This document shows positions 1-3,973 of a DNA stretch of 6,785 bases, piece after piece. Position 1 is the stretch's first letter. Every line of letters begins with the position of its first letter. The DNA is from Bacteroidales bacterium (GTDB taxonomy: Bacteria > Bacteroidota > Bacteroidia > Bacteroidales > UBA932), in NCBI GenBank assembly GCA_017614795.1, contig JAGABD010000090.1, positions 1 to 6,785 of the forward strand, in the 5' to 3' direction. The notes under the pieces were generated by a model. The model did not search any database, was not told the origin of the DNA, and saw only the letters and a program-made list of their open reading frames with translations. The position numbers were made by a program, and so were the translations under genes.

Positions 1-946
1 CCAGCAGGGGATTTGCGGTGATTCCCGACAGTCCGTCGGAGCCGCCGCACTTGAGTCCCACGCGCAGTTCGCTCACCGGCACCGGCTCGCGCGCATCGTC
101 CTTGCACGCCGCATAAATCTCGCGCAGGCGCTCCATTCCGTACTCGATTTCGTCGCCCTCCACTTTCTGCGTTTCGAAGAACTTTACCCTGTTCCCGTCC
201 ACCTTTCCGACCAGTTCCCGGAACGCCGACATCTGGTTATTCTCGCACCCCAGCCCCACTACCAGCACGCCTCCCGCATTCGGATGGTGTACCATGTCCG
301 CCAGGATCACCCGCGTGTTCTCGTGATCAGGACCCAATTGGGAGCACCCGTAGTTATGCGGGAACGCAATGACGTCAATGCCGGCCGCTTTACCGTCATT
401 GCCGGCTTGACCGGCAATCTCTTCGCCGAACCTCTTCGCCAGTTCCTGGCATACGCCGTTGACGCATCCAACAGTCGGAATAATCCATATCTGGTTTCTC
501 ACTCCCACTTGTCCGTCCGCCCGTCGATAACCCATAAATACACTTCGAGCGGAGGAGGTGTCCCCTCGCGAAACACGTGCCACCCTCGGCATCGTAAGAG
601 GGGGGACCTCGCAGCTACGCGGAGAGGTGGGGTCGAGCGGCAGCGAGACGGTTTCGGAGGGGAGCACCTCCTCCGGTTCGTATTTGTAATCCAGCAGACC
701 CTCCAGGTTGGTTTTGATGCAGCTGTGGTCGATTAGCGTACCGGCGACGGCAGGTCGCGTGAGGTGGCCGATAGGGTAGCCGTACTTGATGACGTTGTCG
801 CCCTCGGCAAGGTCGCACAGGGTGAACTTATGGCCCTGCGGGATGTCCTCCTGAAGGACGAGGTCGCCCACAACAGTACCGCGGGCGAGCGGCCGCAGCG
901 CTACGGCCACATTGTCGGCCGGATTGATTCGGATATAATCTGCCAT
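1..946 (-). CDS. uxaA: Altronate dehydratase (UxaA), 3' end cut off by window edge
   Basis: Dehydrates D-altronate to 2-keto-3-deoxy-D-gluconate, the last step of the galacturonate isomerase pathway, in the cytoplasm; the family uses iron. Reading the minus strand from ATG at 944-946 gives 315 uninterrupted codons running off the left edge, about two thirds of the E. coli length (about 495 aa). Residues 1-88 form the SAF domain (PQGHKFTL at 36-43, NVIKYGYPIG at 51-60). The catalytic domain starts near 139 with GYRRADGQVGVRN, then PTVGCVNG (157-164), PHNYGCSQLG (196-205), DHENTR (207-212), GLGCENNQ (231-238) and LKCGGSDGLSGITANP (298-313). These are the family's hallmark motifs. The start lies 3 nt past the uxaB stop, suggesting translational coupling; there is no Shine-Dalgarno sequence. 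Odd feature: the linker between the domains (about 90-137) is Ser/Arg/Pro-rich and about 30 residues longer than in E. coli UxaA, and coincides with a palindromic DNA element. Identity is very secure; whether the enzyme is active with this linker is not known. Confidence 0.95.
   Translation of the reverse strand, partial: MADYIRINPADNVAVALRPLARGTVVGDLVLQEDIPQGHKFTLCDLAEGDNVIKYGYPIGHLTRPAVAGTLIDHSCIKTNLEGLLDYKYEPEEVLPSETVSLPLDPTSPRSCEVPPLTMPRVARVSRGDTSSARSVFMGYRRADGQVGVRNQIWIIPTVGCVNGVCQELAKRFGEEIAGQAGNDGKAAGIDVIAFPHNYGCSQLGPDHENTRVILADMVHHPNAGGVLVVGLGCENNQMSAFRELVGKVDGNRVKFFETQKVEGDEIEYGMERLREIYAACKDDAREPVPVSELRVGLKCGGSDGLSGITANPLL
536..685. repeat. Imperfect palindromic (MITE-like) element embedded in frame in uxaA
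   Basis: The two ends are inverted copies. Plus-strand 550-567 (cggaggaggtgtcccctc) pairs with 657-675 at all 18 positions with one bulged base (g664). Inward, cgaaac at 569-574 pairs with gtttcg at 651-656 after a one-base bulge. Outward, aaatac at 536-541 pairs with gtattt at 680-685 across a small internal loop. The central 575-650 contains weaker local pairing (for example acctc 606-610 with gaggt 624-628). The whole span is 150 bp, exactly 50 codons, so the uxaA frame stays open (about residues 88-137). The encoded peptide (for example PTSPRSCEVPPLTMPRVARV) does not resemble UxaA. The outermost 6-bp arms fall in a partly conserved YxYxP segment of UxaA, so they may be native sequence and the true insertion may be shorter, about 95-130 bp. 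No transposase or convincing target-site duplication is visible. Confidence 0.7.
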
Positions 947-949
947 AGG

Positions 950-2389
950 CTAAAGAATCGACTTGACCGCGGCGCGCATGCCATCCTTCCGGATAAGCGC
1001 CAGGTCGGCGGTGAGCATCTCCGTAAGGCCGGGAACGGCATTGAGATCCTCGCCCCAGATGAACTCCGCGCCAAGCACTCCCTTGGCCACTTTGGCGACA
1101 TCGCCGGAGGCCCAAAGCTCGGCGAGAAGCGCCTTGATGGCCTCATCGTCGTTGACCACTATCTCGTCTTCGCCGCGCTTGCCGCCCTTGTAATAGGTGC
1201 AGATGGCCGCGAGGCCCAGCACTATGCCCTTGGGCAGGCTGCCCTTGCGCTCGAGGTAGGTCTTGAGACCGGGTAGGTCGCGCGTCTTGAACTTGGGGAA
1301 GGAATTGAGCATGATGCTCGTCACGAAGTGCTTCACGTAAGGGTTGACGAAGCGCTCCAGCACGTCGTTCGCGAACTTGCGCAGCTCCGCCTCGGGAAGG
1401 TTGAGGGTGGGGAGCAGTTCTTCGAACATCACTTTGCGCACGAACGCGCCGACGAGTTCGTCCTCGCAGCACTCGCGCACGGTATTGAGCCCGCTGAGGT
1501 AGCCGACGGGGGAGAGCACGGTGTGGGGGCCGTTGAGCAGCGTGACCTTGCGCTCGTGGTAGGGCGCTTCGCTGGGCACGAACAGCACGTTGAGCCCGGC
1601 CTTGTCGGCGGGGAACTCGGCGGCCACTTCCTTTGGGGCCTCGATCACCCAGAGATGGAAGATTTCCGCCTTGTCCAGCAGGCGGTCGTCGTAGCCGGCG
1701 CGCTCGCACAGTTGGGCGGCGTTGTCGCGGGGATATCCCGGCACGATGCGGTCCACAAGCGTGCTGTACACGCCGCAGGCCTCGGTAAACCAGGCCTTGA
1801 AGCCGTCGCCAAGCTGCCAGAGCTCGATATACTGGTAGATGCATTCCTTGAGGTGCTTGCCGTTTTCGAAGATGAGCTCGCAGGGGAAAATGATGAAGCC
1901 CTTGCTCTTGTCGCCCTTGAAGTGCTCGTAGCGATGATAGAGCAGCTGCACCAGCTTGCCGGGGTAGGAGCCCGCGGGAGCGTCCGTGAACTTGCAGGCG
2001 GGGTCGAATGCGATGCCGGCCTCTGTGGTGTTGGAGATGATGAAGCGCATCTCGGGTTGCTCGGCGAGCTTGAGGTAGCCTGCGAAATCCGTGAAGGGGT
2101 TCACTCCGCGGGAAATCACGTCGATGAGGTCGACGCTGTCCACGGGCTTGCCGTCCAGGAGTCCCTGGAGGTTGAGGTGATAGAGGCCGTCCTGTTCGTT
2201 GAGCCATTCCACCATACCCTTGTCGATGGGCTGAACCACCACTACACCGGCGTCAAGGTCGGTTTTCTGGTTGGTTTTCCAGATTATCCATTCTATGAAA
2301 GCGCGAAGAAAATTACCTTCTCCGAACTGTATGACCCTCTCGGTATACCTTTTGGCCTGAGGGGCGCTGCTGCGGTTTAATCTTTCCAT
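950..2389 (-). CDS. uxaB: Tagaturonate reductase / altronate oxidoreductase (UxaB)
   Basis: Reduces D-tagaturonate to D-altronate with NADH, the second step of galacturonate breakdown, in the cytoplasm. The product is 479 aa, matching the usual family length (E. coli about 483), and belongs to the mannitol dehydrogenase-like polyol dehydrogenases. The N-terminal Rossmann part begins with the glycine-containing motif FGEGNFLRAF at 22-31, followed by VVVVQPIDKGM (49-59) and FIISNTTEAGI (116-126). The C-terminal helical domain carries the polyol-dehydrogenase catalytic signature RKVTLLNGPH at 280-289: Lys281, Asn286 and His289 have the K-x4-N-x2-H spacing of Pseudomonas mannitol dehydrogenase. 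A further conserved segment is MLNSFPKFKTRDLPGL (360-375). The ATG at 2387-2389 is preferred because the conserved nucleotide-binding region starts about 20 residues later and a Bacteroidota promoter lies just upstream. It is the first gene of the minus-strand uxaB-uxaA unit, divergent from uxaC. Fructuronate reductase (UxuB) is a related alternative, but the sequence pattern and partner genes favour UxaB. Confidence 0.94.
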   Translation of the reverse strand: MERLNRSSAPQAKRYTERVIQFGEGNFLRAFIEWIIWKTNQKTDLDAGVVVVQPIDKGMVEWLNEQDGLYHLNLQGLLDGKPVDSVDLIDVISRGVNPFTDFAGYLKLAEQPEMRFIISNTTEAGIAFDPACKFTDAPAGSYPGKLVQLLYHRYEHFKGDKSKGFIIFPCELIFENGKHLKECIYQYIELWQLGDGFKAWFTEACGVYSTLVDRIVPGYPRDNAAQLCERAGYDDRLLDKAEIFHLWVIEAPKEVAAEFPADKAGLNVLFVPSEAPYHERKVTLLNGPHTVLSPVGYLSGLNTVRECCEDELVGAFVRKVMFEELLPTLNLPEAELRKFANDVLERFVNPYVKHFVTSIMLNSFPKFKTRDLPGLKTYLERKGSLPKGIVLGLAAICTYYKGGKRGEDEIVVNDDEAIKALLAELWASGDVAKVAKGVLGAEFIWGEDLNAVPGLTEMLTADLALIRKDGMRAAVKSIL

Positions 2390-2416
2390 GTTTTCTGTGT
2401 TTTAGTATTAATGCAA

Positions 2417-2424
2417 CAAATATA
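2417..2424 (-). promoter_or_regulatory. Predicted -7 box of the uxaBA promoter
   Basis: On the minus strand this reads TATATTTG, a perfect match to the Bacteroidota sigma-factor -7 consensus TAnnTTTG. It lies 27 nt upstream of the uxaB ATG, which would place the transcription start near 2410-2413 and leave an A-rich leader of about 20-25 nt with no Shine-Dalgarno sequence. I see no clear TTTG -33 box; that region falls on the 2433-2452 palindrome, so a bound protein would be expected to compete with RNA polymerase. Confidence 0.6.
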
Positions 2425-2432
2425 ATAAAAAA

Positions 2433-2452
2433 TTCCGTGCACGTGCACGGAA
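2433..2452. promoter_or_regulatory. Perfect 20-bp palindrome, likely operator shared by uxaBA and uxaC
   Basis: The half-site ttccgtgcac is followed directly by its exact reverse complement gtgcacggaa, giving 10+10 bp symmetry with no spacer and a central CG step. The flanking bases (a2432, a2453) break the symmetry. It stands out as GC-rich inside an otherwise A/T-rich 115-bp divergent intergenic region and covers the expected -33 zone of the uxaB promoter and lies just upstream of, or on, that of uxaC. Palindromes with a central CG are typical of LacI-family operators, but a GntR-type or other regulator is possible. No regulator gene is visible in the window. It is unlikely to be a terminator: no T-tract follows the hairpin on the plus strand, and neither gene is transcribed through it towards its 3' end. 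Confidence 0.75.
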
Positions 2453-2468
2453 ATAGAGATAAAATGCC

Positions 2469-2476
2469 TACCTTTA
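2469..2476 (+). promoter_or_regulatory. Possible -7 box of the uxaC promoter
   Basis: TACCTTTA matches the Bacteroidota -7 consensus TAnnTTTG in all but the final base. It lies 28 nt upstream of the uxaC ATG, a distance nearly identical to that of the better box on the other strand. The leader ggaaaaaccaacataat... is A/T-rich and lacks a usable Shine-Dalgarno sequence, as is normal for this phylum. The -33 region would fall at the right half of the 2433-2452 palindrome and shows no TTTG. The match is imperfect, so the exact start is uncertain. Confidence 0.4.
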
Positions 2477-2504
2477 TAGCGGAAAAACCAACATAATTAT
2501 AATA

Positions 2505-3908
2505 ATGGAACATTTCATCAACAAAGATTTCATGCTTCGCGGCGAAACCGCCCGTGAACTCTACCATCAGAGTGCGGAGGGGATGCCCATCATCGACTAC
2601 CACTGCCATCTGAGCCCGCAGATGATTGCCGAGAACCACCAGTTCGCGGACATCACCGAGATCTGGCTCGGGGGCGACCATTACAAGTGGCGCGCGATGC
2701 GCGGCAACGGGGTGCCCGAGGAGTACATCACCGGGAACAAATCTTCCTGGGAAAAGTTTGAAAAGTGGGCCGAGACCGTGCCCTACACTCTCCGCAACCC
2801 CCTCTACCACTGGACTCATCTGGAGCTCTCACGCGCTTTCGGAATCGACAAGATCCTCAAGCCCGAAACCGCACGCGAGATCTTCGAGGAGTGCAACGCC
2901 AAGCTCGCCACTCCGGAGTTCCGCGGCCAGGGGCTCATCCGCAAGTTCAACGTAAAGGTGGTGTGCACCACAGACGACCCGGTGGACGACCTGCGCTGGC
3001 ACAAGCAGATAGCCGAACATCCCTTCGGCACCAAGGTGATTCCCGCATGGCGTCCTGACAAGGCCATGGCAATCGAGAATCCCGCCGCGTACAAGACTTA
3101 TATCGACAAGCTGGCCGAAGTTTCCGGAGTGGAGATCCGCAGTTTCGACGACCTGCTCCAGGCGCTCCAGAATCGTCACGACTTCTTTGCCTCCATGGGC
3201 AGCAAGCTTTCCGACCACGGTCTGGAGGCCTTCTACGCCGACGACTACACCCAGGCTGAAATCGATGCAATATTCCGCAAGGTACTCTCGGGCAAGGCTC
3301 CGGACGAGGCCGAACTCGGCAAGTTCCGCAGCGCGATGCTCTATGAGTTCGCGGTGATGGACCACGCCAGCGGCTGGGCTCAGCAGTTCCACGTGGGCGC
3401 AATCCGCAACAACAACACCCGTATGTTCGAAACCCTCGGCCCCGACACCGGCTACGATGCCATCCACGACCTGCCCCTCGCGGCCGCCGGACACAAGATG
3501 CTGGACCGCCTGGCAAAGGAGGACAAGCTCACAAAGACCATCCTCTACAACCTCAATCCCAAGGACAACGAGGTGCTGGCCACAAGGGCCTACACCTTCA
3601 ACGACGGCACGGTGCCCGGCAAGATGCAGCTCGGTTCCGGCTGGTGGTTCCTGGATCAGGAGGACGGCATGCGCAAGCAGATGAACGCACTCAGCGCGCT
3701 CGGCCTGCTCAGCCGCTTCGTCGGAATGCTTACCGACAGCCGCAGTTTCCTCAGCTATCCCCGCCACGAGTACTTCCGCCGTATTCTCTGCAACCTCCTT
3801 GGCGAAGATGTGGACGCCGGCAAACTGCCCCGAAGCGAAATGTCCCAGCTCCACCAGATGGTGGCGGACATTTCCTACAACAACGCCGACCGCTACTTCG
3901 GATTCTGA
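2505..3908 (+). CDS. uxaC: Glucuronate / galacturonate isomerase (UxaC)
   Basis: Interconverts D-glucuronate with D-fructuronate and D-galacturonate with D-tagaturonate, the entry step of hexuronate catabolism, in the cytoplasm. The 467-aa product matches the family length (E. coli 470). UxaC is a TIM-barrel member of the amidohydrolase superfamily. The first-strand metal-binding HxH is seen in IIDYHCHLSPQ (29-39; His33 and His35). Other family segments are KFNVKVVCTTDDPVDDLRWH (147-166), GAIRNNNTRMFETLGPDTGYD (298-318, a substrate-site loop), GSGWWFLDQEDGM (377-389) and the late-strand Asp in MLTDSRSFLSYPRHEYFR (Asp411). The start at 2505 places the first helix normally and follows the A/T-rich leader. 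It is the only gene on its strand here, divergent from uxaBA across a shared palindrome, and ends 16 nt before a strong terminator, so it is probably monocistronic. Confidence 0.97.
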   Translation: MEHFINKDFMLRGETARELYHQSAEGMPIIDYHCHLSPQMIAENHQFADITEIWLGGDHYKWRAMRGNGVPEEYITGNKSSWEKFEKWAETVPYTLRNPLYHWTHLELSRAFGIDKILKPETAREIFEECNAKLATPEFRGQGLIRKFNVKVVCTTDDPVDDLRWHKQIAEHPFGTKVIPAWRPDKAMAIENPAAYKTYIDKLAEVSGVEIRSFDDLLQALQNRHDFFASMGSKLSDHGLEAFYADDYTQAEIDAIFRKVLSGKAPDEAELGKFRSAMLYEFAVMDHASGWAQQFHVGAIRNNNTRMFETLGPDTGYDAIHDLPLAAAGHKMLDRLAKEDKLTKTILYNLNPKDNEVLATRAYTFNDGTVPGKMQLGSGWWFLDQEDGMRKQMNALSALGLLSRFVGMLTDSRSFLSYPRHEYFRRILCNLLGEDVDAGKLPRSEMSQLHQMVADISYNNADRYFGF

Positions 3909-3924
3909 CCAGCCGGCATACAAT

Positions 3925-3957
3925 AAAAAAGTCCCGCCAAACCGGCGGGACTTTTTT
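3925..3957. terminator. Bidirectional rho-independent terminator between convergent genes
   Basis: The stem gtcccgcc (3931-3938) and ggcgggac (3944-3951) is a perfect 8-bp GC-rich hairpin with a 5-nt loop (aaacc). Six A's (3925-3930) precede it and six T's (3952-3957) follow, so the structure has a U-tract when transcribed from either strand and the A/T arms can extend the stem to 14 bp. It sits 16 nt after the uxaC stop and 16 nt after the stop of the convergent gene, and so would serve both. Confidence 0.93.
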
Positions 3958-3973
3958 GTATATGGTCGAACCA

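Noticed and set aside
573..581. A second operator-like site (acacgtgcc) inside the uxaA element
   Set aside because: It shares only a short cacgtg core with the intergenic palindrome and has no extended symmetry; probably chance.
536..685. Possible frameshift or sequencing error in uxaA, suggested by the odd peptide at residues 90-137
   Set aside because: The frame is the same before and after this segment, with SAF motifs upstream and GYRRADGQVGVRN downstream, so an in-frame insertion explains it better than two compensating errors.
284..736. Plus-strand 150-codon open frame at the left end
   Set aside because: It is antisense to uxaA, whose minus-strand frame is open and carries all expected motifs through this region.
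1328..2380. Long plus-strand open frame (350 codons) opposite uxaB
   Set aside because: It lies wholly antisense to uxaB, which has clear family motifs. Long antisense frames are expected in GC-rich coding DNA, and the translation shows no recognisable domain.
2433..2452. The intergenic palindrome as a transcription terminator
   Set aside because: It lies between two divergent starts, has no loop-forming spacer and no T-tract on its 3' side in the plus direction, so an operator role is more sensible.
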